Assembly (NCBI RefSeq): GCF_051380735.1
Contig: NZ_JBNYXQ010000001.1
Location: 186,001-250,000 of the forward strand
DNA: 64,000 bases
Direction of reading: 5' to 3'
DNA from: Janthinobacterium sp051380735
Lineage (GTDB): Bacteria; Pseudomonadota; Gammaproteobacteria; Burkholderiales; Burkholderiaceae_D
Position 1 is the stretch's first letter; every line of letters starts with the position of its first letter. The notes below the pieces were generated by a model. That model worked only from the letters and a program-made list of their open reading frames with translations, ran no database searches and was not told where the DNA came from. This document shows positions 25,599 through 34,505 of the stretch, one piece after another. The translations under genes and the position numbers were made by a program.

Positions 25599-28055
25599 CT
25601 ATTTGGCTTTTTCAGCCGCTGCCGCCCCTTCCGGCAGCGCAAAGGCAATCAAGGTATCGCCCATCTTGGTCCCCAGCGAACCGTGACCACCGGCCATCAC
25701 CACCACATACTGCTTGCCGGTCTTGTCGGACACATAGCTCATCGGCGTAGCCTGGCCGCCGAATGGCAGGCGGGCTTTCCACACCACTTTGCCGTTGCGC
25801 ACATCATAGCCTCGGATATAGTAGTCGAGCGTGCTGCTGAGGAAAGCCACGCCGCCGCCGGTGGTGCTCATGCCGCCCAGGCTGGGTACGCCCAAGGGCA
25901 GCGGGATCGGCACGGGGGCGCTGTCCATGGTGGTGCCGTTTTTATGCATCCACACTTTTTTCATGGTGCGCAGGTCGACAGCGGCCACATAACCCCAGGG
26001 CGGCGCCTGGCAAGGGAAGCCCAGCGGCGACAAAAACGGCTTGATTTCAACGGCGAACGGCGTGCCGGTCTGCGGCTGCAGGCCCATTTCGGTACCGCTG
26101 CCGCCCTTGGCGGTGGCCTGGGCGCGCGGCACCAGACGTTCCAGGAAGCCCATGTAGTCGGGGTTCAGCAGCAGCAACTGGCGTCCCGGATCGACGGCAG
26201 CACCACCCCACTCGAAAATGCCCAGCGGGCCAGGCGAGATAATCGCGCCCTTGATCCTGCCCGATGCGACGGTTTGCGGCGTGAATGGCCCTTCGTAGCG
26301 GTGCTGGCGGAAAATGATGCGGCAGGCCAGCTGGTCGAACGGCGTGGTGCCCCACATATCGGTTTCGCTGATGTTTTTCTCGGGCAGGAAGGTCAAGGCC
26401 GAGAATGGCTGGGTTGGCGAGACGCGGTCGCCGGCGGCCACGTTGCCTGTCGGTACCGGCTTCTCGGGCGCGGGCACCACCAGGCTGCCGTCGCGACGGT
26501 CGATCACGTAAATATCGCCGCGCTTGGTGGTGGCGACCAGCGACGGTACCTTGCCCTTGAGCGTGTCGATATCGACCAGGGTGGGCTGGCCGCCGATATC
26601 CATGTCCCAGATATCGTGGTGCACGGTCTGGTAGACCCAGCGTACTTTGCCGGTGGCGAGGTCGAGCGCGACGATGGCGCTATTGTATTTTTCGCCGTTC
26701 ACGTTGCGGTTGCCGCCCCAGGTGTCCGGCGTTTCATTGCCCATCGGCACATACACCATGCCCAGTTTTTCATCGACGCTGGACACGCCCCACGAATTGG
26801 GCGAGTTGTTGGTATAGGTCTGGCCGGCCACGATGGGTTCGGTGGCGTCCGGTTTCGACGCATCCCAGTTCCACATCAATTTGCCCGTGACAGGGTCGTA
26901 GCCACGGATCACGCCGGATGGCTCTTCGGTCGAATCGTTGTCCGTCACGCTGGCAGCCATCACGATCATCTTTTGCGACAGGGCCGGCGGCGACGTCGGC
27001 ATCAGGAAACCGCGCTTTTTCATCGCCATGCCGTGGTACAGGCCGATCACACCGTTTTCGCCAAAGCTCTTGCAGGCGGCACCTGTATCGGCGTTGACCG
27101 CGATCAGGGTCGCGTCCATGGTAGGCGCAAAGATGCGGCGCGGGCATTCCATGGTGGCCGCTTCCGGCGCGGGATTGTTCTTTGCCCGGCCCGCGTTGAC
27201 GTCCCAGTAAGACACGCCACGGCAGATCATATGCTGGTAGCTGGCCGCATCGCGGTTGATTTTCGGATCGTGGCGCCAGATTTCCTTGCCCGTATCCGGG
27301 TCGAGCGCGATCACGATATTGTGCGGTGTGCACAGGTACAGCATGCCGTTTACTTTCAAGGGCGTGACCTCGTTGGCGATTTCCACCGGATCGGTCGGCC
27401 CCTTGAAGTCGCCGGTATGGAATACCCAGGCCTGCTTCAGTTGCGACGCGTTGGCCGGCGTGATCTGCGCGGCCGGCGCATAACGGTCGCCATAGCCGGA
27501 ACGGCCATAGGCCGACCAGTCGTTGGGGGCGACGCCAGGCGCAAAGTCGCCCTGCGGCGTGGCTGCCATGCTCTCGCTGGACACTTCCCCATGCAGGTTA
27601 TGGTAATCCTGGAACAGCGCAAATATGCCCACGGCTGCGGTCGCCAGCACCGCCGTCAACAAGGCCTTTTTGCCTGTATCCCGGGGCGCGGCAGCGCCAT
27701 CGGTGCGTTCCAGGCGGCGGCTAACGAAGGGCAGCAGCAGCCAGACGGCGGCGGCAAACCAGATATCGAGGCGCGGCAGCAGTTGCCACCAGTCAAACCT
27801 GACCTCGAAAATCGACCAGATCAGGGTAGCGGCCAGCAAAAAGGACAGGAAGGAGCGTGCCGTGCGGCGGCCTTTGCACACCAGCGCGCCGGCAACCACC
27901 ATGCCGAGGCCGGCCAGTATGTAATACCAGGAGCCTTTCAGGGTCAGCAGCCAGATGCCGCCGCCGGCCAGTACCAGCCCCAATAATATAAAAATAACAC
28001 CGGTCACCAGCAATAGTGGGCCGGGCCGCGCGGAGGCAGAAGCAGAGTCGTTCAT
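25599..28055 (-). CDS. gcd: Membrane-bound PQQ-dependent glucose dehydrogenase
   Basis: Quinoprotein oxidising glucose (and other aldoses) to gluconolactone in the periplasm and passing electrons to ubiquinone. At 818 residues it is close to E. coli Gcd (796). Five N-terminal membrane helices lie within residues 14-150, then an eight-bladed PQQ propeller with family segments such as DWSAYGRSGYGDRYAPAAQI, QLKQAWVFHTGD and YVPMGNETPDTWGGNRN. Requires PQQ; no pqq genes are in the window. Releases gluconic acid, the basis of phosphate solubilisation in many soil bacteria. Upstream is NnrS on the same strand, 88 bases away. Confidence 0.95.
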   Translation of the reverse strand: MNDSASASARPGPLLLVTGVIFILLGLVLAGGGIWLLTLKGSWYYILAGLGMVVAGALVCKGRRTARSFLSFLLAATLIWSIFEVRFDWWQLLPRLDIWFAAAVWLLLPFVSRRLERTDGAAAPRDTGKKALLTAVLATAAVGIFALFQDYHNLHGEVSSESMAATPQGDFAPGVAPNDWSAYGRSGYGDRYAPAAQITPANASQLKQAWVFHTGDFKGPTDPVEIANEVTPLKVNGMLYLCTPHNIVIALDPDTGKEIWRHDPKINRDAASYQHMICRGVSYWDVNAGRAKNNPAPEAATMECPRRIFAPTMDATLIAVNADTGAACKSFGENGVIGLYHGMAMKKRGFLMPTSPPALSQKMIVMAASVTDNDSTEEPSGVIRGYDPVTGKLMWNWDASKPDATEPIVAGQTYTNNSPNSWGVSSVDEKLGMVYVPMGNETPDTWGGNRNVNGEKYNSAIVALDLATGKVRWVYQTVHHDIWDMDIGGQPTLVDIDTLKGKVPSLVATTKRGDIYVIDRRDGSLVVPAPEKPVPTGNVAAGDRVSPTQPFSALTFLPEKNISETDMWGTTPFDQLACRIIFRQHRYEGPFTPQTVASGRIKGAIISPGPLGIFEWGGAAVDPGRQLLLLNPDYMGFLERLVPRAQATAKGGSGTEMGLQPQTGTPFAVEIKPFLSPLGFPCQAPPWGYVAAVDLRTMKKVWMHKNGTTMDSAPVPIPLPLGVPSLGGMSTTGGGVAFLSSTLDYYIRGYDVRNGKVVWKARLPFGGQATPMSYVSDKTGKQYVVVMAGGHGSLGTKMGDTLIAFALPEGAAAAEKAK

Positions 28056-28143
28056 GACGGTCCTGGTCAGGAATGGATAAGAATATCCATACTATCGCGA
28101 TAATGATTTTGCCGTCGGAAGTCTGTTTTAGCGTGCGCCAGCC

Positions 28144-29355
28144 CTACCCTTCACGGCCGTCGACCCTGGGCTGCCACAAGTAGGGCGCGTATGTCACGGC
28201 ATACAAGATAAACGCAGCAGACCAGCATATGCCTGCCAGCAGCAGGGCTGGCAGCGCCAGCGAGGCCGGACCCACGGCCGCCGCCAGTCGCGCAACCGCG
28301 CCCAGCTGCACCATCCAGTACATCAGCGTTTCAGCCCTGCCCGCCTTCAGCGGCCGGCCAGTATGGCCCAGGGTGGTACGCGTCATCATGCCGATGACCA
28401 GCCCCGCCATCGACCCCACCGTCAGCGCATGAAACGCCGCGCTGGCCGGCAGCCACTGCAGGCTGGCTGCGGCCAGCAACGCAAAGCCGATGGCAATCCA
28501 GCCATATGACAGATGCAGTATCCACAGCAGCGGCACGCGCAAGGTGCGCTGCGGCTGCCAGGCCAGCAGATTGGCCAGCGACATGGCGCCGGCGGCAAGG
28601 CACACAGGCGCCGTGACGACACCCGGCGCGCCAGCGATCCACGCGACGCTGGCCGCCGCCATCAGGCCAACGGCCACCAGCGCCCGTTTCGGGCTGGCCA
28701 CCGGCGTGCTGCCGGGCGCCCCATTGCGGGTAAACATGGGTATCACGCGCGCACCGATCACCGTTTCGATCAGCACGATAACGAAAATCGCCGCCTGCAC
28801 CGGAATAAAATACGACAACGCCAGCATGCCCATCACCGACGCGTGATACAGGCCATTGGCAAGCGTCAGCAAGGCCAGCAGGCCGACCAGGAACAGGTTG
28901 CGGTGATTGCCCGAGCGCTGCAACACCATAAACAAGGGCCATGCCGACAAAGGCAGGAACAGCATGTCGATCACAGCTGCCACGGACGCAGTTGCCGCCA
29001 GCATCGCTACCCTGCCCGCCAGCCACACAGCCGCCAGCGCCATCAGATGCCAGCCTTGCGGCGTCGGCAGCCCGGTCCAGTTGCGCCCCGCCGTAAACAG
29101 AAAGCCGACCACCACCGCCACCGCAAAACCGAACACCATCTCATGCATATGCCAGCCCATGCTGACCTGCAGCATGCCGGTGTTGACGCCCATATAAGTG
29201 GCCAGCCACAGCGGAATACTGACGGCCGCAAACAGCGCCGCCAGCAGGTAGAACGGGCGAAAGCCCAATTGCCAGACAGGGTGGCCAGGCTGCCAGGGCA
29301 AGGCACTGCGAACAGGGGCAGGAAGGGAGGGTTCACTGATCGGTGTAATGGCCAT
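28144..29355 (-). CDS. nnrS: NnrS family membrane protein
   Basis: Polytopic membrane protein of 403 residues with about 12 helices and the NnrS opening (WQLGFRPFYLLAALFAAVSI), then MGWHMHEMVFGFAVAVVVGF and NWTGLPTPQG. NnrS proteins, first seen with nitrite/NO reductase genes, are haem- and copper-containing proteins that protect cells from nitrosative stress. Its presence fits an organism that respires nitrate (nar locus a few kb away) and forms NO. ATG 29355 is chosen; a GTG at 29385 would add ten residues. Lies 88 bases upstream of gcd on the same strand. Confidence 0.9.
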   Translation of the reverse strand: MAITPISEPSLPAPVRSALPWQPGHPVWQLGFRPFYLLAALFAAVSIPLWLATYMGVNTGMLQVSMGWHMHEMVFGFAVAVVVGFLFTAGRNWTGLPTPQGWHLMALAAVWLAGRVAMLAATASVAAVIDMLFLPLSAWPLFMVLQRSGNHRNLFLVGLLALLTLANGLYHASVMGMLALSYFIPVQAAIFVIVLIETVIGARVIPMFTRNGAPGSTPVASPKRALVAVGLMAAASVAWIAGAPGVVTAPVCLAAGAMSLANLLAWQPQRTLRVPLLWILHLSYGWIAIGFALLAAASLQWLPASAAFHALTVGSMAGLVIGMMTRTTLGHTGRPLKAGRAETLMYWMVQLGAVARLAAAVGPASLALPALLLAGICWSAAFILYAVTYAPYLWQPRVDGREG

Positions 29356-29470
29356 AACGCGCTCGCAATTAAAGATATATTTCACATGCTACTTTAAAAG
29401 CGCACTTGTCGGTATCGGCAAGAATGACTAGGGCTATAATCCCAGCCTCACCATCATTATTACTTTTATC

Positions 29471-29926
29471 ATGCTGCAGATTGCCTTCGAATCTCCCGAC
29501 CAGCCCGAGATCATCTCTCTGATCGCCGACCTCGATGCCTATCAGCTGAGTCTGTATCCGCCAGAATCCGTGTATGCGCTCGATTTGCAGACGCTGCTGC
29601 AGCCGCATGTAAAGTTTGCGGTGGCGCGCGATGCCGCCAACGCCATCGTCGGCTGCGCGGCTCTGGTGCTGACACCTGCCTACGGCGAAGTCAAACGCAT
29701 GTATGTAAAGCCCGAAGTGCGCGGCCTGGGCGCCGCAAAGAAACTGATGGCGTTGCTGGAACAGGCAGCTCGCGATGAGGGCTGTCCTTTGATGACACTG
29801 GAAACGGGACCGTCGCAGCCGGAGGCGATCGCGCTGTACCAGCGCCAGGGGTTTGAGCGCTGCGGGCCGTTTGGTGATTACCGCGACGATCCGCTCAGCG
29901 TGTTCATGCAAAAGTCTCTGCGCTAA
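29471..29926 (+). CDS. GNAT family N-acetyltransferase
   Basis: 151-residue acetyl-CoA-dependent acetyltransferase. The acetyl-CoA-binding motif A is VKRMYVKPEVRGLGAAKKLM, followed by LETGPSQPEAIALYQRQGFE, typical of the PhnO/YjaB-like branch. A TATAAT lies at 29435-29440, about 30 bases upstream, without a properly spaced -35. Substrate unknown. Divergent from nnrS and convergent with the carboxymuconolactone decarboxylase-like gene (9-base gap). Confidence 0.88.
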   Translation: MLQIAFESPDQPEIISLIADLDAYQLSLYPPESVYALDLQTLLQPHVKFAVARDAANAIVGCAALVLTPAYGEVKRMYVKPEVRGLGAAKKLMALLEQAARDEGCPLMTLETGPSQPEAIALYQRQGFERCGPFGDYRDDPLSVFMQKSLR

Positions 29927-29935
29927 CGCGAAACT

Positions 29936-30250
29936 TTATGGGTTTTGCCCATCATAGGCCTCGACGGCAACAGGAACAGCGGCTATTACCACCGCGCCAG
30001 CGGCAGGCAAACCCAGCAGGACCGCACTCAGCACCTCCTGCCTTGATGCACCATGCGATTTGGCCGACAGCACATGAAATGGAATGCCCGAGGTATTGCC
30101 AGTAGAGGCCAACACGGCGATATAAGCCAGCTCTTCGGTCTTTTTATCGAGCGCGCTGGCGGCATCGAGTGATTTGGCCACTTGCAGCCACGCCGCCGCA
30201 TGCGCCGGCGCTTCTTGCATGAAACAGGAAAATGCGCTTGAGACGCTCAT
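29936..30250 (-). CDS. Carboxymuconolactone decarboxylase/AhpD-like protein lacking the redox cysteines
   Basis: 104 residues of the CMD/AhpD helical fold: ELAYIAVLASTGNTSGIPFHVLSAKSHGASRQEVLSAVLL. In typical AhpD-like proteins a CxxC followed by H lies where this protein has TGNTSG...H; both Cys are absent here, and only the His and the GAS/GA-type helix are kept. It therefore cannot act as an AhpD-type disulfide reductase. It overlaps the preceding gene by 4 bases (ATGA), implying translational coupling and a joint role with that unknown protein. Last gene of a four-gene minus-strand cluster. Confidence 0.78.
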   Translation of the reverse strand: MSVSSAFSCFMQEAPAHAAAWLQVAKSLDAASALDKKTEELAYIAVLASTGNTSGIPFHVLSAKSHGASRQEVLSAVLLGLPAAGAVVIAAVPVAVEAYDGQNP

Positions 30251-30822
30251 GATGTCATTCCTTTCCAGAACGGATTGTCATGTGATGTGAAAAGTCCGAA
30301 CAGCGGCTCATAACGCTGGCCGTCTTCAGCGACTACGTTGCAGTCGCCGGCGTGCACACAGTCATGCAGCAGGCTGACCGGGTCGGCCAGCACAGGAATG
30401 GCAAGCTCCCGCATGAGGCGTTGCGTGGCGGCCAGCAATTGTTCGTCGTCGGGGCCGTCCTGTTCCAGCAGGCGGGCGGTCCTGCGCATTTCTTTCAGAT
30501 TGCCATTGCTCGAAAATTTGAGCACATCCTGCCAGCCTGGCAGCGCCATCATCATGGCAAGCAGCGCTGTCAGGTTCGGTGCAAGAGAGCCGGCCTGGCC
30601 TTCCGAACTGGCGTAAAGAATGGGGCGCTGTTCGATCTCGCCGTCTCCATAAGCGAGGAAAACACCACCGCTGCTGTCACCGGCAAGCACGGTAAATGCC
30701 TGTTGCGGCGCCAGTTTGATCCAGGAATTGTCGCTGGCAGCGCGGCCCGTATCGAAGTCGAAGTGTCGGGCCAGATCGTGCGAAACCGATACTGAGCTCT
30801 GCAGATCGTCCAGAGTAATCAT
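30247..30822 (-). CDS. Hypothetical protein, 191 aa
   Basis: Not recognised. A soluble acidic 191-residue protein starting MITLDDLQSSVSVSH, with a beta-rich first half and helical segment LNLTALLAMMMALPGW-like around residue 85-100, ending DNPFWKGMTS. Good ribosome-binding sequence (GGGGAAAGG) before the ATG. It sits 11 bases after the GFA-family gene and overlaps the following CMD-like gene by 4 bases, so it is part of one transcription unit. Its unknown function is probably tied to its coupled neighbour. Confidence 0.7.
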   Translation of the reverse strand: MITLDDLQSSVSVSHDLARHFDFDTGRAASDNSWIKLAPQQAFTVLAGDSSGGVFLAYGDGEIEQRPILYASSEGQAGSLAPNLTALLAMMMALPGWQDVLKFSSNGNLKEMRRTARLLEQDGPDDEQLLAATQRLMRELAIPVLADPVSLLHDCVHAGDCNVVAEDGQRYEPLFGLFTSHDNPFWKGMTS

Positions 30823-30833
30823 GCCTTTCCCCT

Positions 30834-31232
30834 TTACAGATGACGCACTTGCGCCGGTGGCGTTTCCCAGTTGTCGTTTTTTCCGTCCATATACGTGATG
30901 GGAGCAGCTGACAGTTCTTCCGCCGTCACGTCATCAAGACAGGCAAGGTTGACCGCGTAGAATTTCCCCCAGCGCGGCGACTGGCCGATGCCGAAAGGAC
31001 GCACGCCGCAATGCCGGCAAAACAGATGCTGCTCGGTCTTGCCCAGGAACTGATACAGACTCAGTTCCGCTTCGCCGGCCAGCAGCCGGAACGCCTCCGG
31101 TTGCACGATGGCCGACCATAACCTGAGCTTGGCGCAGATCGAGCAATTGCAGCGGATGGTGAGGGCACTGAGGTCGATATCCGCTGCAAAGCGCACCTGC
31201 CCGCAATGGCAACTGCCGTGACTGGTTTTCAT
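30834..31232 (-). CDS. GFA family (glutathione-dependent formaldehyde-activating/CENP-V) protein
   Basis: 132-residue zinc-binding protein. Metal ligands: CHCGQVRF (C8, C10), CNCSICAK (about C29, C31, C34) and FCRHCGVRPFG (CxxC), the standard GFA arrangement. The family was named from a formaldehyde-glutathione enzyme in Paracoccus, but most members have unknown activity, and formaldehyde activation is not assured. Start at ATG 31232 has AAAGGAGG upstream. Second gene in a four-gene minus-strand cluster. Confidence 0.88.
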   Translation of the reverse strand: MKTSHGSCHCGQVRFAADIDLSALTIRCNCSICAKLRLWSAIVQPEAFRLLAGEAELSLYQFLGKTEQHLFCRHCGVRPFGIGQSPRWGKFYAVNLACLDDVTAEELSAAPITYMDGKNDNWETPPAQVRHL

Positions 31233-31291
31233 CCACCCTCCTTTACCGTTCAATGCACTGACTGTAACAGGCAAGGCAGCTCAACGGCTGG

Positions 31292-31723
31292 TCAATTGCC
31301 GGCTAATGTCCCGTAATAGAAAATATCGGTGTGTGGTGGGGCGCCTTGCGCATGGCTGGATGCAAAGCGCAACACCGCTCCCGTACTGGAAAGCACCAGC
31401 ACCCAACCACCTTTGACGACGATCTGATCGAAAGGATTGGAGTTATCGGAGACGAAAATCCAGACCGGCTGGCGCTCCTTCACCGACTCCAAGACAACAA
31501 CGCCTGCCGAACCATGCTCCATCGCCTCGCCACACTTGACAAGGTATTTTCCGCCATGCAGTTCAACTTGCGCCAGGATGGCGACGTTGAGCCAGTTTGT
31601 GCCGTCCCAGTGGCCACCGCTCCCACCCAGCCCCTTGTCGCCAATCGTGAACAACGCGCCGTCCACATCAATGAGTCCATTGACGTCTGGAACTTCCTGC
31701 TGCTGCCATTTTGCAATGATCAC
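31292..31723 (-). CDS. Hypothetical protein, 143 aa, start uncertain
   Basis: Not recognised. Beta-rich soluble protein with repeated Gly-turn patterns (IDVDGALFTIGDKGLGGSGG), ending in FYYGTLAGN. The assigned start is a GTG without an obvious ribosome-binding site. The frame stays open about 20 codons further upstream and reads well there (TFLDFDAGIPV) but contains no usual start codon before a stop, so the gene may be 5'-truncated or begin with an unusual codon. It lies 59 bases upstream of the GFA gene on the same strand. Confidence 0.55.
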   Translation of the reverse strand: MIIAKWQQQEVPDVNGLIDVDGALFTIGDKGLGGSGGHWDGTNWLNVAILAQVELHGGKYLVKCGEAMEHGSAGVVVLESVKERQPVWIFVSDNSNPFDQIVVKGGWVLVLSSTGAVLRFASSHAQGAPPHTDIFYYGTLAGN

Positions 31724-31807
31724 CGGGATGCCTGCGTCGAAGTCAAGAAAGGTGCATGGTAGCGAGAACTGTGGCCGCCGGGACGCAGGTTAGCGGACAT
31801 CGCACCC

Positions 31808-32470
31808 TCACTTCCCCTGCCGATGCTCGACCGCATACACGGCCGCCTGCACCCGGCTATTCAGGTTCAATTTTTTCAGCACGTTCTGTACATGGATCTT
31901 GACCGTGCTTTCGGCCAGGTCCAGCGTGCGGGCGATGCCCTTGTTGCTCTCGCCGCGCGACAGGCAGTCGATGATTTCCTTTTCGCGCGGGGTCAGCTTG
32001 TCCAGTTCCGAGGCCGGTTCCTCGCGCCGCGTGCCGGCCTGCAGCTGGGCCACCAGCTTGCCCGTCATGGCTTCGGCAATCACCACTTCGCCGGCGGCGG
32101 CGCGGCGTATCGCGCGCACCAGGTAGTCGGCGTCGATATTCTTGATCAGGTAGCCGCAGGCACCGGCGCGCAGGGCGGTGGCCAGGTCGTCGGCGTCCTC
32201 CGAAACGGTCAGCATGACGATGGCGGTTTCCGGGCAATCGTGCTGCATCAGTTGCAGCGCTTCCACGCCCGACATGCCGGCCATGTTCAGGTCCAGCAGC
32301 ACCACATCGGGCTGCAGGCGGATCGCCAGCTTGATGCCTTCGACGCCGTCGGCCGCCTCGCCCACCACGGAAAAATCGTCGTGGCGCTGCAGCAGCGAGC
32401 GTATGCCGCTGCGAAACAGGGCGTGGTCGTCGATCAGCATGACGCTAATGGGTTTGTCGGCGGTAGTCAT
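31808..32470 (-). CDS. narL: Nitrate/nitrite response regulator NarL
   Basis: 220-residue response regulator of the NarL/FixJ class. The receiver domain has the acidic pair DD (14-15), phosphoacceptor Asp60 in VVLLDLNMAGMSG, and Thr/Lys equivalents in MLTVSEDAD and YLIKN; a LuxR-type helix-turn-helix follows (LTPREKEIIDCLSRGESNKG, then STVKIHVQNVLKKLNL). The partner kinase gene ends just upstream, so narX-narL form one unit. Start at ATG 32470 is preferred to a longer frame because it begins at MTTADKPISV before the receiver. Predicted to activate nar genes with FNR/Anr in response to nitrate. Confidence 0.93.
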   Translation of the reverse strand: MTTADKPISVMLIDDHALFRSGIRSLLQRHDDFSVVGEAADGVEGIKLAIRLQPDVVLLDLNMAGMSGVEALQLMQHDCPETAIVMLTVSEDADDLATALRAGACGYLIKNIDADYLVRAIRRAAAGEVVIAEAMTGKLVAQLQAGTRREEPASELDKLTPREKEIIDCLSRGESNKGIARTLDLAESTVKIHVQNVLKKLNLNSRVQAAVYAVEHRQGK

Positions 32471-32489
32471 GGCGTCCTTCTTTTGGTGT

Positions 32490-34391
32490 TCAGGCGGCCC
32501 GGCGCTGTTCGCGCGCCAGGTGCAATTCAATGGTGGTGCCGTGTCCCGGCGCGGCATGCACGTCGAAGGTGGCGTTGATACGCTCCGCCCGTTCGCGCAT
32601 GATGTGCAGGCCAACGTGGCTTTCACCTTTTTCCAGCACGGCGCAAGCGTCGAAACCGATACCGTTGTCGCTGACGGTCAGAGTGAAGTCCTGGTCGTCG
32701 GCCAGCCGCACTTCGACATGGCTGGCCTGCGCGTGCTTGCGGATATTCGACAGCGCTTCCTGCACGATGAATAGTAACTGCAATTGCTGCTCGCGCGGGA
32801 ATGGCGCGCCATCGACGTCGGCCAGCAGGTCGGCGGCGATGCCGGTCTGGCGGCGAAATTTGTCGAGCGCGGCGCGCAGGGAGCCGATCAGGTCGTCCTC
32901 CATCAGGCGGCTGCGAAAGTTCAGCAGCAACTCGCGCACGTCCTCATAGCTCTCCTTGATGCCGGCCTGCAGCGCTGGCACGATGTCTTCCACCTGGTCG
33001 TAGCGGGCCTTGCGCACCGAGTCGTCCAGCATCTGCACCTGCAAATTCAAAAAATTCAGGCTTTGCGCGATGCTGTCGTGCAGGCCTTGTGCCACCAGGT
33101 TGCGCTCTTCCGACACGGCCATCTCTCGCTCGCGCGCGGCCAGGCGCAGGTTTTCCAGCGCAATGCCCAGCAACTGGCCCAGGGTTTCCAGCAGCGCCAG
33201 CTCGCGTTCGGAAAACACGCGCGCATGGCGGAAATGCAGGTTGAAGAAACCCATGTGCTGTTCATGCGCGTGAATCTGAAACACGGAGACAGTGGCAAAG
33301 CCTTCGCGGTGGCATTTCAGTTCGTGCGCGCGGTCGATGCGGCGCATGTCGTGGACCCTGGCGACGTTTTCCCGCACGGCGGTGCCGCACAGGCAGTCGC
33401 CCACCTTCAGGCAGTGTTCGGACGCCACCAGCTCTTCCGACAAGCCTGTATGCACTACCATGTGCAGGTTGCCCCGCTCTGCGTCCAGCACGCGCACGGT
33501 GGAGCCGTCGGCCTCGAAGTACGACACGATGCGCTCCATAAAGCCGCCGCACAGCGCTTCGAGCGGCTGCGGGCGCTGCAAAAAGGCGGCGCTTTCGTAC
33601 AGCAAGGCCAGTTCGCGGTTGCGGTACTCGAGGGTGGCGGTCTTGCTGCGCACGCCCTCTTCCAGGTTGCCGTACAGGGCCTGCAGGCGGTCAGCCATCT
33701 GGTTGAAGCCACTGGCCAGCTGGCCGAATTCGTCGTTGCTGTCGACCGCCAGGCGCACGCTGAAATCGCGCTCCTTCATGCGCTGCATGCCCAGGCGCAG
33801 CCGCGTGACGGGCTCGATAATGAGCATGAACATCAGGTAGATCATGCTGACCGTGCCGATGATCGCCATGCCGACCAGGATCAGTTGCGAGCCGCGCAGC
33901 CAGAAGGTGCGCTGTTCGCTGTCGCGTTCGATCAGCCGCACCAGCTGGTCGACCTGGCTGGCAAAGCCCTGCGCCTGTTGCTCGAACAGGCGCGCCTGCG
34001 CGGCGGAGCCGACTGTCAGCGCGGCCGGGCGCAACTCGCCCTGCCAGGCCTGGACGATGCGTTCAAATTCGGTCTTGATGGCGGCGGATGGCGGCAGGAA
34101 CAATGGCCGTTGCGGATCGCCCTGGCCAATCTTGGCCAGCATCTCGTCGACCAGCAGCACCTGTGGCTGCACGCCGGCACGATTCTGGCCGCTCACCAGC
34201 AGGGTCAGGCGATAGGTCTGCATGCGCAGCCGGCCCGTTTCATTGATGGCGGCCGAACTGCCTTCGAGCTGCCAGGACAGGAACAAGGTGCAGCCAATCG
34301 CCGTCAACGCCAGCACCAGCATGCCCAGCAGTGCGCCAACGATCTTGGTCGATAGTTTTTGCCAGGAGGAGATCATTTGATTGAGGCTCAT
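32490..34391 (-). CDS. narX: Nitrate/nitrite sensor histidine kinase NarX type
   Basis: 633-residue inner-membrane kinase. The periplasmic sensor after the first helix carries the P-box (INETGRLRMQTYRL, about 49-62) that binds nitrate/nitrite in NarX/NarQ. It is followed by a second helix, HAMP, a central GAF-like module and a HisKA_3/HATPase core: His438 in NLVAQGLHDSIAQSLNFLNL, the N-box in QEALSNIRKHAQAS (about 549) and the G-box DNGIGFD (about 575-581). Followed 19 bases later by narL. Upstream of its start lies palindromic repeat copy 2, between this gene and the moaA stop. Confidence 0.94.
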   Translation of the reverse strand: MSLNQMISSWQKLSTKIVGALLGMLVLALTAIGCTLFLSWQLEGSSAAINETGRLRMQTYRLTLLVSGQNRAGVQPQVLLVDEMLAKIGQGDPQRPLFLPPSAAIKTEFERIVQAWQGELRPAALTVGSAAQARLFEQQAQGFASQVDQLVRLIERDSEQRTFWLRGSQLILVGMAIIGTVSMIYLMFMLIIEPVTRLRLGMQRMKERDFSVRLAVDSNDEFGQLASGFNQMADRLQALYGNLEEGVRSKTATLEYRNRELALLYESAAFLQRPQPLEALCGGFMERIVSYFEADGSTVRVLDAERGNLHMVVHTGLSEELVASEHCLKVGDCLCGTAVRENVARVHDMRRIDRAHELKCHREGFATVSVFQIHAHEQHMGFFNLHFRHARVFSERELALLETLGQLLGIALENLRLAAREREMAVSEERNLVAQGLHDSIAQSLNFLNLQVQMLDDSVRKARYDQVEDIVPALQAGIKESYEDVRELLLNFRSRLMEDDLIGSLRAALDKFRRQTGIAADLLADVDGAPFPREQQLQLLFIVQEALSNIRKHAQASHVEVRLADDQDFTLTVSDNGIGFDACAVLEKGESHVGLHIMRERAERINATFDVHAAPGHGTTIELHLAREQRRAA

Positions 34392-34471
34392 GCTGTTCCC
34401 GCTGTTCCTGTTAAGTGCCGGTTTGTTCCTCGATTGCCATCAAGTCAATGAGATTGCTCTAGCTATCAGCA

Positions 34472-34505
34472 GAAATCCGGGGTCAGACCCGGCGGGTCTG
34501 ACCCC
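34472..34505 (+). repeat. GGGGTCAGACCC palindromic repeat, copy 2
   Basis: A perfect 15-1-15 palindrome spans 34477-34507 (half-site CCGGGGTCAGACCCG). With the preceding GAAATCC start (34472) it matches copy 1 on the opposite strand over 34 bases with one difference at the centre. It sits between the narX start and the moaA stop, so it interrupts the nar transcript. Confidence 0.85.

Noticed and set aside
29406..29421. FNR-like TTG...CAA palindrome between nnrS and the GNAT gene
   Set aside because: The spacing between TTG and CAA is two bases too long for an FNR/Anr site, and the inner AT/AT bases are missing.
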